DNA of 64,000 bases from Strigops habroptila (lineage: Eukaryota > Chordata > Aves > Psittaciformes > Psittacidae), in NCBI RefSeq assembly GCF_004027225.2, contig NC_044288.2, positions 19,106,744-19,170,743 of the forward strand, written 5' to 3'. Below, piece by piece: positions 1-15,900 of the stretch. Both the position numbers and the translations under genes were made by a program. Below the pieces are notes generated by a model. The model was not told the DNA's origin, made no database searches, and was given only the letters and a program-made list of their open reading frames with translations. Numbering within the stretch: the first letter of the stretch is position 1; every line of letters starts with the position of its first letter.

Positions 1-3000
1 CTTTGGGTATAAAAGCTAAATGCACATGCTACAAAAAGGAAGACATTAAAAACCCCTGGGCAAGGCCACCTTTGCCCTTGCTGCTTCAGAATTTCTCTTT
101 GTTCCTTCCTGTCTTGGGGGCCTCATTAACTAAGGTCACTGAATGGCTAGGAGAAGTACACTGTAACCAAGTGATTAACATAAATAATTCCTACAGGGTT
201 AAGAGAGAGCATACATTTTCAGAGTCAAGATAGATGAGCAAAACTGCACCTTCCTCTAAACTGTATTTACCAGCCTACTGAAACAGCAGTGGTCTCTAGA
301 ATGGCTCAATTTTCAGCAGTAGCTACAAAGTGCAGTCATTTTGTACAGAAAACCAGGATCTTGCTCTATTTCCTAAAAAGCATCCTCCTTTCTTAAAAAA
401 CATCCAATAGGTCTAGGCTGGGGAATCAAATCTGCTATCAGGAATACAGCAACAGTGTTACTTTGCTACAAACTTAAAGCAATTAAATCCTAAATACACA
501 CTGTTGCTTTACCAAGTTGAAAAAGACCTATCTACCAGACACTCCTTGCTCAAGAGCTAGCAACTATCAATCACCAGTAATAAGTTTCCACTGCAGCTTA
601 AAGAGCAGCCCTGCTGCAAAATCCAAACCCATAGCTACTTAAGAGTACTCTGTAGTTACTTTTCCTCTTTGTTCTTGAGGGCATATATTGCACAACTGAT
701 TCTTGTTTCTGTTGTCCTTCTGCTGCCTCTGTAAGAGTGCTCCTTTACCAACACGGACCAAGTGACAAGATATTGGCATGTCATATGGCTTCAGAGTGTT
801 TTGTCAAATCTAAAAACAATTGAGTACTGCACTAGAAAATTATTTTTAAAGGTCTTGCTATCCATTTAAGATATCAATTCCATCCAAAGTGTTTCCAGTA
901 TATTAAAACCCTGACCATTTTCTGTACTTCTAACAGCTTGTGTCTTTTTAACACATTCAAAAGTGGATATGAAATGCATTAAAAGTGTAGTATGGCAGCA
1001 CCCCACCATCAAAGAGCAGAACAATAACAATGAAAACCAAAATTCATCCATCATATGAAGTACAATATGGAAGGGTCGTGGGCATACTGTCGGTGAAAAA
1101 GCCCTTCAAATTCAGGAGTCTGTATACATGGTCATGTGTTCATGAATCACTTTGTTATCTGAACTCAGAAAAGTTAAATTAGAGTGAAAAGTTAACCCTT
1201 TGTTCTCCCCCTCAAGTGATGTCAGCCTGTTGCAGGAATTTAATTAATATGCTAGTGGAAGTAGGAGAAATCACTGCATGCCCAGAGAACTAAGGACAGG
1301 ATCTGTCATTCTGGCTTCTGTAGGTTCTAGCTCCTCCTTTCTTCCCACTCAACTTTGGAAATTTCAAAAGGTCAAACTATAGTCTGGAGAGCAGCACAGC
1401 AGTGTTGGGAAGGGCAATGCTATTGACTTGATAATTCTTATTTTTAAGCTTTCCACCTTGATCTAAACACTTTCCTTCCAAGTTTACCAAGCCCCTTCCC
1501 TACCTGTTTTGAATTGAAATCTGGAGAAGACAGCAAAAGTTAGTTCATGCCATCAGACCAAAGAGGTCAGAGGCAAGCTGGGCATGAGCAAGTTTAAGAT
1601 GTTTTTTAAAATGCAGTGTGACCTTTTCCAGTTCCCCAGTTTCCCTAATTTAAAGATATCAGAATAGATCATTCCTATTTTTGTTCCTTCAGTTACAAAA
1701 CTGAGGTTACAAAACTGCACAGCGTATTTATGCTGAGAGACCTGGGACCTCCAACACAATTGCTGCAAAAGTATTAAAGGCTCAGACAAGACAGTTGCAA
1801 GTTTAGTGCTGACCAAACAAATAACACTGACTTGTTTAATCAACATCACACTTTGGGAAGAAAAACAAAGCTGTTTCACCTACATTATCACCTGGAGTCT
1901 GTAGTTTGAAGTTTATGAGAATAGTGTACGAGTCATTTGCATGCTTTTGAAATGCCACTGTAGACAGCCTCAAATTCAAAGTTTGCTGTTGTGTTCTGGG
2001 CTTTGGTTACTGATAAAACCATCTAGTTGTCACTATTGCCCCTCAAAAAGTTTTGTTTTGAGGTAACAATTATCAGCCTTTAAAGCAATTCTTAATTTAA
2101 GAAATGTATGGATGCTGCAAATCTTTATATAAGGAAGCTTACTGAGGTCAATAGGATAAATAAGATGAACCTGTAACATAAATTTACATTTATGAGCAAC
2201 TTTTTTGTAGAAATCTAAATAAATGGGGGCAGCATGGGATGTTTTTAATATACGTAATACTACTATGATTAATGATACTTTAGATCATGTTCTGTCCCAC
2301 TCCGATTTCTACAATCAGATGCTCCCCAGAATAAAAAAAGTGAGTGCTTTTTATTTTACACATTCACACTTTTGATGAATGAAAGCCAGAGCAAGTCCTG
2401 TTGTCAAGGGGACAAGGCTGAAGCTATAAAGAGTACATTTCATTAGCACATTTGTCACATTATCAGAACAGCCTATCAATCCATGCCAGCTTTTCTCTAG
2501 GAAAAACTAAAGGTCTCAGAGAAGCATCACTCCTATCAAATATACCCTGAAGAACTGCTTTATCCACTGCAGCAGGCAAGTGGATGGAGCAGTCACAATG
2601 TAAATCTTCCTATGCAGCAGCAGTTCAGACTGATTGCTTGTGGTTGGGTAGATGATCTTCCTGGGGTTTTGCATGTGCAGCAAAACAAAAGCAGGACATG
2701 CAGGCAATTTGTTTTATTACATTTTCAGAGTCCTTGAGAAGACCAAGGAACAAAAAGGACTGCCAATTTAAGAGTCACTAAACTGTAAGTACATTTTGTC
2801 CCATACGCAATTAAAATCAATCCAAAAGAAGGATAAACCAGTCAAGCTCATCTAGCCCAGCATGAAGAAAAGGCCTTTGGCTGCTTACACAGCTGAAGGC
2901 CTACTTTTCTTTATTCCTACATTCTTCCAGAAGGTGGTACAACAAACTTCTGAGACTCTCTCCCAGGCTGCCCCCAGATACAAACACAGCTTCTAACTGT

Positions 3001-6000
3001 TCTCTAAGCAAGACAAGAGAGACAGGCTATTTTAGAGATAGCCTGCTTAATCTCTTTTTTCTGCAGTGTCTGTCATCTTTCTGTACAATACCTAGCATAC
3101 ATGCGAACCACTTAGCTCAGGGCACCTGAGTTTTTAATGCCTTATTATAGTAAAGTTTAATTACTAAAGAAAATATTCTGTACATGTTACATCAACAGGG
3201 AAATAAAAACAATAATTAAGACTACTAAATTTTACAATAATCTATATCCTGTACTGACACCCACTATCATCTTTTATTGAAAAGAAGTAGCTCAGCTGTC
3301 TTTGTCAGAACAGTTACCTGCTTAGGAAAATGGGACAATAGATAATGGATCAGAAAACACAGTCAAACAGGACAGCTGCTTGATGTCTGACAACAGCTCC
3401 AGGTAGTCAATAAGGAATTAGGCAATAAAGGATTACCCATGCCCTAAATTCAGCCCATTTAGCACAGACATCTTTTCTTGCTCTAATTGCTTTTACTGTC
3501 CTGAGTTAACTCAGCTGCTGAGAATCCACTGGCAGACTAAGGAGCTGGGCAAAATAAAGCCAGGAAAACCACAAGAAATACCCAAGTGCTTTGTGAGGCA
3601 ATGCAGCACTGGATGTGCTGAACAATAAGCCAGCCTTGCTTAAATCAAAACTCACATTTAAGAACTGTTTTCGTGTCTCCATAGCAGCAGAACCCTCTTG
3701 AGGAAGAGGGGCCATAAGAACTAGAATTGCTGGAACATTCAATGCCACTGAATGGCTGAGATGTTGCTTTTATCAGGTACTGAAGCACCTGCTGCTGAAG
3801 GGGGTTAGCTCTTCAGGGAAGAATGGAACAGCTTTTAAGACCCAGCTAGGATTTTACAGCGACAAGCAAAAGCTGTACTGCTTTAACTATACTGATACAC
3901 CATAACAGTATAGCCCCTGTATAGCAGAAGAAACAGTTGCAGTGGTTTAAGACGTACTGTCCAGGTGCTTGCTTTCTCCCCAGAGTTTACTGCTCCTGCA
4001 GCTGGGCCATCTGAATGGATTGTGTCAGTGCATCTCATCTACTGTGGGGCAGCTGGTTTGCACAGCTTTCATCAGGCAATTTGAGTCAAGCAGCACTAAA
4101 GCAGATGGAATATCTTTACGCAATCCCTTTTTCTAACAGAGCACTTAGGGCTAGAGCACCTTAATATCACTATCATTTTCTGTAATAAATTGCCCACTGA
4201 AGATGCAGTTTAGAACTTTGGTACAATCTGCTGCTGCTCAACAGTGCTCCTCTACAAGGAGCTGCCTTCTCAGCTGCCAGATGAGGCAAACTGAAAGTTC
4301 CTCAATTCCCTTCAAAGTGTTAGTTAAACTAGATCAATCCACCTACTGACAGCATCAGACAGCTGATTTTGTCTGGAAAAAAAATAAATCAGAGCTTACT
4401 AAAAGCACTGGGGCACTCCGGGGGAAAAGGAAAGTAGTAACATTTTTAGTCACTTTTAGGAGCATCCGTCCATAGCCTGGTGCACAGACCGCATCCTGGC
4501 TTCTGTGCAGGTGCATTGGTAACTATCCTGCTCTCAATCCAGCTGGCTTGGCTGAAGACCACCAGTCCCAGCTACCCAGCATTACTTCTCACCAAAAGCC
4601 AGCATCTCCCCTTTTGAACAATTAAAACCACTGGACTTCATTAATGATCTTGCAGCAGCAGGAACCTACAACGTCTTGTATTACCACAGCTGGACCTCAA
4701 AAGAAGGTCCTCTGTCTCTAGTCATGTACCTAGCCAAAACATCCACCTGGACAGGTCTGTCTTACAAAAACATGTTTAGTTTACGATTCTTATTTAGATC
4801 ATAAAGTTTCCCTTAGTGCAAGTGAAAGAGATGGGCTATTCTAAATACATTCCTAAAGAAACTGTGACATCAATTTTTCCAGCAACTTTTCCTTCCCTCC
4901 CCCAAAAGCATTGAGTTCACTGTGAACAATTTTTACCATTCTTTTTCAGAACTGATTCAGAGGAAATAACAACCATTGATGACATTAGTAAACTTCAAAG
5001 CTTTTGTAGTTGTTCTGAGGAGCTAAACTATCTGGAAGGAATTTCCAGAAGCCTTCTTCTATTTTATGGTGTGCATGCATTGCTAAGAAACATACATCTT
5101 CTGGCTAGTGAGCAACTGGATAATATGAGGAACACACACCCACATTCCTCTCAACTGCAGCAGTTCCAGGCTGAACATTACTTGGATGCTAGTGCAATTT
5201 GTTTGGAACTGTATTATCTTCTCACTCCCTCCCAATTATTACCAAAGTGGGAAGCACTATCATCATCCAGTGTCCCTGGCTGGGGAAACTGCTGACCCAG
5301 TCAAAATGGGAAAAATAAGAAATTAGCCCAGCTAACTAAAGGACATCTAGCAGAATGCTACATTCTCCATCATGATAGCACTGCTGTTGTATGCTATGAA
5401 AAACAGGTGATGACAGTGTCTGTAGGTAAAGGAAAAGAGATGAGTTTTTGAGATCCTTTAGATCTAAATTAGAAGCAAGAAGCTTCAAAGCAAAACAAGT
5501 TTACAACAATTTCACTAAGCTTAAAAATAGTCTTCAACTTCCATTTAGTTTAGAAGTTTGTTGCTTCTATTTCAAAAGTTGTGTCTAAAAGCTTCTCTAT
5601 TATGCCCCTCCTACCCCCAAAACAACCTACACTTACAGTAATTGGTGGGAATAAGTAATCTTGCCTCTAACTACACCTCATCTTACTTGTGGTCTGCACA
5701 CTAACCTTAATCTCCTGCTCTTTTCTAAGGAAGCAATCAGGAAGAAAACCCAGAGTTTCTCAAAGCGTGTTTATAACAATTACTCAGTCTGTATTAAACA
5801 GTCATTTTGATATGATGTAAACACCACAACTATTATTGGGGTTTTTTTGCTCTCTATGGTAAAGGTGTATTTTGTTCCAGGAGTACAAGTGCCTTGCAAC
5901 ATAGCCTGAAGAACACTTTTGCTGCAACCCTCTGCTGAAAAACCATGCCACTTCCTACAGTAATGTTCTGCAGGAAGTTCTAATTGCTGCACTTGCAGTA

Positions 6001-6966
6001 ACAGGCAAGGGACTAGTTTTATTCTTCTTTGCTGCAGTTAGAACTTTTTAAGGTGACTTTGAGTCAATACATCTGACTTAGAATCTTTTACTACAAAACA
6101 TTAAAAAAAAAAAAATCATAGTACAAGTCTTCTGCCATTTCCGATGATTTTGAAAGTAACAAACTAAACACAGGAATTCCCGCTTACTGCACAGTGGCTT
6201 TTCTTGACTTGCATCACTTTGAACTACACATACCAAAACAGAATATCCTTATTGCACATTAGGATGGCCCAGAGAGTAAGAACAGAGCTTACTATGCTCC
6301 CAAAAGTCACCAAACTGAGCCCTACCTAGCATTTTAAACCTTACTATGCAAGTTAATGAGGCGTTAATTTTGTGCAAAGCTGCTTTGCTTCAACTTTCAA
6401 TGTTTTGTTTCTACATGTCGGTATGAAAGCTGCCTTTACAGTAGTAGATCTTTCCCCCTTCCTGTAAGGGATGACTGATTCCAGATCAAGATGTATACAT
6501 GCTACTGCATTGCTCTGATCTTAATTTTAGAAAGATTCTCACCCTCTTTAGTTCACTAGACATAGGCTTGCTCTTTTAAGCAAACTGCCTTTCCCCCCCC
6601 CCCCCCAACAGGCAGAAGTTGCAGAACATTTCCCTCTAGTATTATCATAGGGCAGTTTGTGAACTTCCTTTTCCTTCACAGTTGCATAGAGGTGGCCTAA
6701 AGTTGCATTTTACTTCAGTTATTTACATAATGAAAGTCTTGAAAGCTTTACTGCTTCTTTTTAAACCCTAGAATATAGATGTGTAGTGCAAGCTATGCAG
6801 TTGAGCCAAGTTTATTAACAGACTGCTTTATGCCTTGATTTGGACTTCATTAGGCTTTACCCTAAGTAGGTGAAAGCTGTTAACACAGGGAAAACAGTAC
6901 ATGATATATAAGGAAAACAACCATCTGCTCAGAAAAAAAAGCCTTAATAGACAGCAGCCAACTTAC
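1..6966 (-). other. CCNJL: CCNJL intron 2 (left edge continues)
   Basis: This is intronic on the minus strand, downstream of the second coding exon. I saw no stretch that continues the cyclin box after LLLASK, so the next exon should lie left of position 1. The DNA is AT-rich unique-looking sequence with short homopolymers. No other gene is recognised on either strand. Confidence 0.6.
6593..6606. repeat. Poly-C homopolymer
   Basis: An uninterrupted run of 14 cytosines in CCNJL intron 2. Such runs are length-polymorphic and prone to sequencing error. Confidence 0.9.
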
Positions 6967-9900
6967 TTGCTAGGAGAAGACAGGCAAATGAAATGATGTA
7001 CAGTTGCTTGGCAGTCACATCATAGCGATCCATGAAGAGGTCCAACAGATAGATAGCGAGATGCCGGGCTGTGGGACAGAGGTTGCAATGGTTGCTGAGC
7101 ACAGTCAAGACATCAATGAAGTATCGGCGCATGCCAATCTGTGGTGAACAAGCCTTGTACACAGGCAATTTAAGTTCCTATGGAAAAAAAAATCGGAAGG
7201 AAAGAAAGGTCCTGAAGCAAAAACCATTTCAGTGTCTGGAATCCCAAACCAACACCCACCACCTGCTATGGCAAATACTTAGCAGCTACAGCACTGATTG
7301 ACACAAAAATCAGGGCTGGATTACTGCATGTTTTGACAGTCAGTTAACTTCTAATACTTTGGTCATCCATACACTTTCCTCACAAGCATTAAACACATGG
7401 TCAAACACTGTAGTCTGACCCAGGAACAACTTGCTGTTGCTTTCTACAGAACACCAAACTTCTTGGCCATCTTAAAGGATTCCATTTTAACTTTGTTCAC
7501 CCAAATTGCACTGTTACATAAAGTTTTAAGAGTTTCATAAGCAAGAAGGGCAAGATATTTCCCTGATACTGCCCCTTCCTCAGCTGCCCAAGTTACTGCA
7601 TCTGGTGTAAAAAAATAAAGTGTAAGTCTTTAGAATAAATAACATATATCTAATATTTAAGAAATTCACATGGTACATGGCTGTAGCCACAAAAAAACCC
7701 GACAAAAGTAATCACAATGGGAGAATGATTAGACTTTTCTAGTTAGAATTTTCTAGCAAATTCCAGTATTCTCTGTAGTAACCTATTTCAGCATTTTAAG
7801 AACTAATTATTGAACTGACAGACTGTATTTCACAAATAATGTACTAATTTTATGTCTACCTATGCAAGATCTTCACCTCTAAGGGTTTTTACACACAAAT
7901 TTGTAGCCACTATGCAAAGGGTAGCTGAAGGGTGGGAGTGAAGTTGCTTGGGAATACCTGCAACAAGCTAACGCCACTTAGAGGTTGACACTTTCCTTCT
8001 AGGCACGGTCATATACTAATGCAGTTACCATGGCCAGACTTGAACTAAAATGGGCTGAACATCATATTGATAGGCATGGACTAGAAAAATACCCTTTCAG
8101 CAAGGTGTGTATCTCAGTAATTTATCAAGGTAATACATTATTTTTGTATTACCTATATTTTAAAATAAATCAGAAGTAGTACAGTGCAGCAGGATAAAAG
8201 CGTTTCATAGTGGAATACAAAGCTGTACATAGCATTTAATTCTGCTACATAAATCAGGTCTTTTTTTAATCAAGTGTTGGGAGGAAGTGTGCGCTGGCTA
8301 TCCCCTTTACAGAAGTAAGAGGCAGCACCTTGCACATGTGGCACGGTGGCTGCCCATGCTCCTTTCATCCCCTGGAAGGAGACATTCCACAAGGAGGTTC
8401 AACTTATCATGGAAAAATAGCTACACAATCAGACTCAGAGGGGCACACAACTGGAAACCAGGGAGGCTCCTGAACGAGAAGCAGTTTACAAAGACAGCAA
8501 GCTGAGTGCTGTTCCGGATGATTGCTTCCCAGGCCTTTTTAAAGAAAGTCAGTGAAAAACACATTCCGGACTGAACAGACACATGCTGTGGGCAGGCAAA
8601 CAGCCCTTTGAAACCTGGGACAGCCTGCACTGGGGGATTAGAAAGAAATCGCCCACCAGTAACAATTTATAAAGCAGTGAGACAATGGGACATGTTCCCC
8701 CCCATTGTTTTATACCCAGAAAAACCCCATAAATTTGATTTTTCAATTGCCTTATGTACAGAGATTTCAATCCATCAGTGCAACTGACATGCACAGGTTC
8801 AGAGCAGGAATTCATAACATACCCATGAATGTTTTGGCAGAAATGGTTTCAAGCTCAGTGCTTACATCAGTTAAAATAGCTGCATTGTTTTTAACTATGT
8901 CAATACAAAGCCCAAGCTATCGTAAGATCAAGTGGCAATTCTACCTCTGACATATTTTGTTCTTCTAGGTGACTGGTAGCTTCAAGTTTCATTTTTTGAG
9001 ATGTCTTTCCTGTTTCAACAACTAAATCTCCCAGCAAAATTATGCTATAGACTCTGAGGTCAGCATACATATTTAATGTGGTATTTCATTTTTAGACCAC
9101 AATAAAACATAAACAGTAACTCCAGTTATACATGTAGTAAAAAATTCTGACACGTCTAAATGTTACAGTTCAGTGAGTGAGCATTAGAGGCTCAGAATGA
9201 AAGCAGAGATCCAGAGTTCTGCATCCAAACCTCAGGTGCTCAGAAGCCAGAACTACCTCTATACTCAGCCCACTGCACTAGAAAATTCAAAGACCAGTCA
9301 AAGCACTGGATTTAAGCCAATAGGATTATTCTGTTACTGGTTTAACAGACATTTACTCCCCTGTAAGACATCTGCTTTTTTAACTATATTTATTAGTTTT
9401 TGAAAATCTGTTACTAGCAAAGGACACAAGTGAAAGGCATTCTCATTTTCACCAACAACGTGCACATGGGCTTCAGTATAACAAGACTTGACAGCACAGA
9501 CAAGGTTCAACTTCAGGATTACTGTTTGGAGGAACAGAACCATGTGCTGTGGTTTCTTACAAGATCAAGTTTCCAGGTATTAATTCATCAAGGGTAATTA
9601 TCTGTGTATAGGCAAGAGCCTTGCCCTGCACCACATAGCATGAAGCAGCTAGTCAGTGGTTCAATAGGGCTGCTTTTACACTGACAGAGCTGTCTTAAAA
9701 GGTGGGATTTTCTTTTAAAGGAAAGCAGGTAGTACATAGTTTAACAATGCAAGAGGCTTACAGTTATCAACATGGCTGTGGATATGTACCTCTTTCCATC
9801 AACCCCCTTACCCAGGATTCTTTAGCATAAACTCATCAAGAAAATAATTATTCTTTTGAATTAAAAAATGCCTTTGCTGCTCTGGGGATAGTGATGCAGA

Positions 9901-12900
9901 ATCAGGAAACACAACTCTTAGGGGAAAAAAAGAATGAACTTTTGGAGAGCAAGAATAAATCGTTTCCATTGCTTTTTTTTTTGCCACTATCTCCAGGAAA
10001 GCAAGAGAAGAAACTGGAAGTCCTGCTGTCTGCTGGAATTGCCTTTTCATATGCTGTTTCTGCTTATCTTTGACCTGTTCATCTGCATCTACTTCAACAA
10101 CTTTGCTTTGGGCTACTGAGCAATTGCCACATTGAAATGCTAAAAGCAGCAGTATATAACAGACTCACAGGTGTCTTGGAAATTACTTGACAAGCTTTGC
10201 TCAACATATTGATCAGTGTCTCTCCACAAAAAGCCTCCAGAAAGTCAGACCACAGCGTTTAAAGGGATCACCACTTGAACTCAAAACCTGAAAAGTAAGG
10301 CTTGGACTGAGAAACAGTGTTAAGGGTGAAGACAAATTTCAAGCTGTCACCTCCTACCAGCTTCAAGACCTGACCTTCCAAAAGAAGGGAGTCAGTGTAA
10401 ACATTTTTAAGTGGTCTTCTAGTGGACAAATCTTCCTCAGCAGTCACATCTGAAAGACAGCCAGGCTCCAGACATTAGCCATTCATTCTCTGCAGAGAGA
10501 CAGCTCACCACCAGTAACCTGACTGCTTCAGCTCGCACCATTCATTACCTGAGCTTGGGAGACATGATTTCGTCTGGTTTGGATGGCTTTGTAACTGGAC
10601 TGAGCAAAAGCACTTCAGAATCCATCCCTAAAGGAGACACTAGACAACAAGACTTAAACTAAAGCTTTTGAGCAACCAAGCAACCACAGGAAGGCAGCGC
10701 TTTCACTGGCCATTAGATCTAAATCAGCCAAACAGCAACTGAAGTGGAGAGGAAGAAAACTTAAGGATCACTTCCTCCAGCTTCCTTAAAGCAGCACATG
10801 ATACAGGCCAGTCTACGCAGCACTTAAATTCATCTGAGTTCCACATCAGGTTGTCTGGTGGTTCAACATGGCAAGAAATTCCATGCGTACATTTTTTTCT
10901 GTCCAATTTCTTTTCAGGAAAACTGTTCTCCCACTGGTAACTAGTAATGAACTGACAAGCAGTCAGAGAAAAAAGCTAGCAGTAGAAAGATAGCAAGCGA
11001 TGTGACACTATGGTAATAAGGCACACTAATAGCGATCAGTTCTCTGAACAGAACTGTAATTCATCAAGGTATTTTAGAACGACTCACAGGCTTTTAGACA
11101 AGGAAAATGAAACGCTGTAACAAACACGCCTCAGGTTCTGAAATTCAGGGAGGTGTTAACTAAATCTGGTTGTCTACCATGTAGTTTTCTACCAGAGCAC
11201 TTGGACTTCAGTTGGGATCTGTTCTGTGCCACAGGTCAAACATGCAGCATCTCCTGATTCCTGCAATAGCTCCGGGTTCTCCTTACTGCCCTCCTCCCTG
11301 TCCCAGCTGCAGGGTACCAGCTGCTGCACAGCCAGTCTCCAGAGAGCTGCATCCTCTGTGGACAGCCAGGTAAATTACCTTAGCCTTTCTGGACCAGAAC
11401 AAAGCACCTAAACCAAAGCTTCTCAGTAACAGTAAAGCCTATTCATCTAGAAATAACTGTTGGAATACTCCCCTCCATAGCCTTCATTTACTACTATGAA
11501 CTTCATACTTCTCTCATTATTATATCTTATTATCTACTTCTGTTTCTGGATAGGTAATCAGAATTCAGCATTCAGCCCCTCCTACCACAGCTCACAAATA
11601 TTCATCACTGATCCTAACCCAAAACCTGAAAAAAAGGTTCCAGCTGATGAAAAAGACACCCAACGAAGTGTAACTTAAGTTTCAACAAGTTCTCCATGAT
11701 TCTTATTAATCCAGGGGAAAAGTATGTAAAACCAAGACACTATTTGTGTGGTGTCAGTACTCAAATTTAAAAGTGCCTTTACTAAGTTTTTAAGTCAGAA
11801 AAGAATGAAAAACCATGGTAACTTCGGCAGTCATTTAGCTCTCTGTATGTTGCATGTTCTGGAAAAACAGCCTGTACGTGACCTCCACCAGATTCTTAAG
11901 AATTCCTACAGCAAGAATAACAGATACTGCAAAGTTGTTGGCGTTAGAACAGGAAAAAGAAATGCCTGTAGATGAAAAATAAAGAGAAAGCTTATCTAGC
12001 AGGCTATTAACAGTTGTTCTTTGAAAGAGACAAACTCCTTCCTGTTTTGTGTTCTAAGCAAACAGCTTTCCAGCTGTGGGAGAAAGGCGCCAAACTGACC
12101 TCTTAGATGCAATTATTGCACCACGAGTAAGAAACCACTAAAAGCTACCTCCTCTAATGCATTATTTATGCAGGCAAGAAGGTGACATACAAAGAAAAAT
12201 TTATACTACTTTTTTTATGCAGGAGCTTGAAATTTGAGAGCACTCAGCATGCTTTTTTTACAGTAGGTAGGTAGCATGCGACCAATTTAATTCTGCTACT
12301 AATGTCATGCTGCTCTCTCTCCCCCCGCAGAATCAATCCAGACTGCAGCACTGTGCCTTCCAGTAACAAAATCACTTATAGGAAACTTGCTGGTGAGTGC
12401 TTCCATGCTTAGCTGACTGCAGTTTAATTAATTGGTCAGAAAGATTAAGAGTCAGTGTGTTTGTGAACAGTCTGATAGTGGAGTACAGCTGATGCATTTA
12501 GCTTTTCCTCAAGATCTGAACTTAGCATAGACATTTAAGCTTCAGGAATACTACTGAGATGTCACACAAAAAACCTGTGGCAAACCAAGACGCTATTTCA
12601 ACTGTACATAAGAAATTCTTGGGCTTGAATCCACTCCACCCTTCAGCACCCTTCCAACAGTCCCAGGCATTTGAAATTTGCAGGAAAGTTGAACTAGTAT
12701 TGTGCTTGAAAATCCATTACTTCACGTGTTCCACTGTGGTATTTTATCAAGCATTTCATTAAGTCCTTCTTACACACTTCAAAGTATTCACAAGCAGCTA
12801 ATCTGAGAAGGATCAGAGAAAGGAGTGTGAAAATTGAAATCCCAACTTTAAGGAAAAAAGAAGAGAGATCATGAATAACCATGTACTTTATTAGGACACC

Positions 12901-15900
12901 TGTTCCTTTCAGCTTCATGCACATGCTGCCATCTATAACATAAGCAAATTACAGCAAGCAACCAGTAATGCTATTGTTGCTGATTTTCAAAAGCTAGGGG
13001 GTTTTGTGTTTTCTGTTAAGTGAACAGATTATGCTTTTGTGGCAGTCTTGGATAAAAAACCTGCTATTAATACACCTCAATGCCTTTTACACCTACTTTC
13101 TTCTACAGCTGATTAAAACTGGAAAGGTGCATCAGAATGCAACGTTAATGTTTTATCCTATTAAATGAAATGGAAAAGAGCACAAAGCCTTTTGCACGTC
13201 CACAGGTTCTCGTCTAGATCTTGTTTTAAAAGGAAAACCCAGAAGCAACACTTATACAACACCCTAACACCTTCCCTCTGCTCAGTGTCACTGTCTAGTC
13301 TGCACCAACCTGCAGTTCAGGCCGTGCCAGGCAGATCTGACCATATCAAATTTACCATTTAATTAAACATTGAAGGGGTGACCATTTTTTAAAAGAACAA
13401 GAGTGGACTTAGAGGCTGAAAGATAACGCAGTACTTTGTTACATCAAGACCTTCACACTATCTGCACGTTAAGTAAACCAGATGCTTTGGCACCAGCACA
13501 GAAAGTACAGGGACATACACTGGATGCAGGGAGAAGTGGAAGAAGTGTTTTTACCAAAGTTTTTACTGACCAAAGTTAATAACAGGATCCTGCGCTACTA
13601 ACAGGATGGTCTCAAACTGCAAGAAATGTATTTATGCTGACATTACTAAAGAGTAATGAAGAAAAGGGCCCCTCACAACAAACCCTGTATGGATTACACT
13701 CCTATTTCAGAGACTTCAGTCCAAACTGACACTCCGGACAAAGACAAGGGAAATGTTGCATGTCAAAATGGAATGAAACACATCATGGTGGTAAACAGCC
13801 TTTCCTCATTAAGATCTTTAAATCAAGAGGAGGGGGGAGATAGCTGTGGAGGAGCGTTCACCTAGAGGAAATCACTCATACGTTTCTACCACTTAATGGC
13901 AAAGGACTGTTTGCTTTCAGCAGAAACAGGATCAGCTCTCCTCACCTGGCTGAAAGTAATTGCAGACAGTAATTTGGACTGCCTTTAAAGAGATCAAGTT
14001 ACAATTATTAACCTTTTAAATTCCCAAGCAACAAGTTCTGTAAAATTTGGCCCTCCTCTGAGAAGCTATGCAAGAGATAAATAAAAGGGAAATGCAGGCA
14101 GATTAGCAATTCTCATTAATTGCAGGAAATGAACATATCCTGGGAGGAAACAGCCCAACATAAGCACAAAAATAGGGGAGGAATAGCAAACAGACATCAC
14201 TTACTTCTGGGACGCTCAGACTGCCTTCTAAAGCAAAGTATTTCCTCAACTTTAAACAATAAGCAAACAAAAAACCCCATCACTGACTTGTCACTCAGCT
14301 TTCCACTCTTGTGGAATATTCAGCGCTACTAAAGCAGACAGACGAGGTTTGGGCAGATGTTACAGTAGTCCCACATCCATGCAGAGAAGTCTCTGATTTT
14401 TGACATGGAAGTCAGCAGCCCAGCACAACCAGTACCTTTCCATTATCAATAATGTAGGGCCATTGTAGAAGTAGCAGAAAATATCAACACATACACACAG
14501 CTTGGTGTTAGACACTTCTACTACCAACACACAGAGTATGCTCCAATTTTTATTTTCCTTCTTAGCTCAGTCTTGCAACAGGTTTAATACTCTGGCCTAA
14601 TCCAGGGAATATTTAACCTTTCATTTAATGCCTAAGGATGCGTGTAGCACTATTGTAATATAAGCATTTTGTTCCACTAGGTCAGCACTCTCAGTAACTA
14701 ACACAATACAACCCTGCTAAGCTGAACACTACATCCCAATAACCACAGCACAAATATTTTACTAGTCAGACAATTCAGAGGCTATTAATTTCCTCTGCAT
14801 TGAGCTAGAGCCTTTGGGAAGTCACAAAGCCTCGCAGCATCTTTCAGCCCTCTCTGAAGGAGAAGCCAGGTATAGCACACACATTCAGTATCTGCTCTCA
14901 TGCAGAACATACCCATCAGATATAGCACACAGCATCTGCCACAAAGGACACCAACTTTCAGTGAGGTTAAGAATAATTCCCAAATACAAATGGGGGAATC
15001 TGAGGGATGGCATAACACTTTTTTCAGTTGTTAACATAAAACCTGGGCTGTTCCATGGTAGGCATACTTCTCCTGTATTTGTGTGCCTAAACTATTTTTG
15101 GGGAAAAAAGTGCTTTTAATGATCCTTCAGTTGTTTTCAGAAAATATTTGTTATTTGAAACAAATTATTTTAAACTACCTCTGTTCATTCTCACCAGACA
15201 CACACTGTTCCAGAAAGACTCCTCAGCAAGTGTCTTAAACCAGAAAGGTCATTCAGGCTTGAGGATACCTTTGCCTGAATCTTCTGTACTCCATTATCAA
15301 CATGTTCGTACACTAATAGTGCACTAACACACTCATACTCTAGTGGGGATGCCTCTATTGAAGCCTATTCTGTTCTATGCAGTGGCCACAGGTGTCCCTA
15401 AAACTGGTCCACACTTACAACACTGACTTCAGCACCTCAAAACTACTTATCTTCCCAAACTTTGTTGAAGGATCCTTTTGAGGAGTTCCACAACATCCTA
15501 CAGTAAATTCTGACACTTCAGACATCAAAAAAACAAACCTTGGCAAAAGAAGATAAATCACAGGAATGAACCAAAGGAGTTTTAAGGGCTGTGATTATTT
15601 TTGCTTGATATACTTGCACTCTGGATTCTCATGTAGTACTTCCTTCAAAAAGCAGAGTTATCCTTACAAGGTGGGCAGAATTAGGATTATAATTGTCCAA
15701 GCAGAAAGAGTTATAAACCTTCCTCAGAGCAGAAAACGCAAAGCTCCCTCTTTGAGGGTTCTTTGACTTCAAACAATTCTTGTCATTTCAGCTGGCCTAG
15801 CTTAGTATCCATATACAAAGAACAGGTTTTTGCAATTTGGAGTCAGATGCATCCAAAAGCAGGCTGAAGAATGAAAGAGTTGATTAAAAGGTAATGGGCA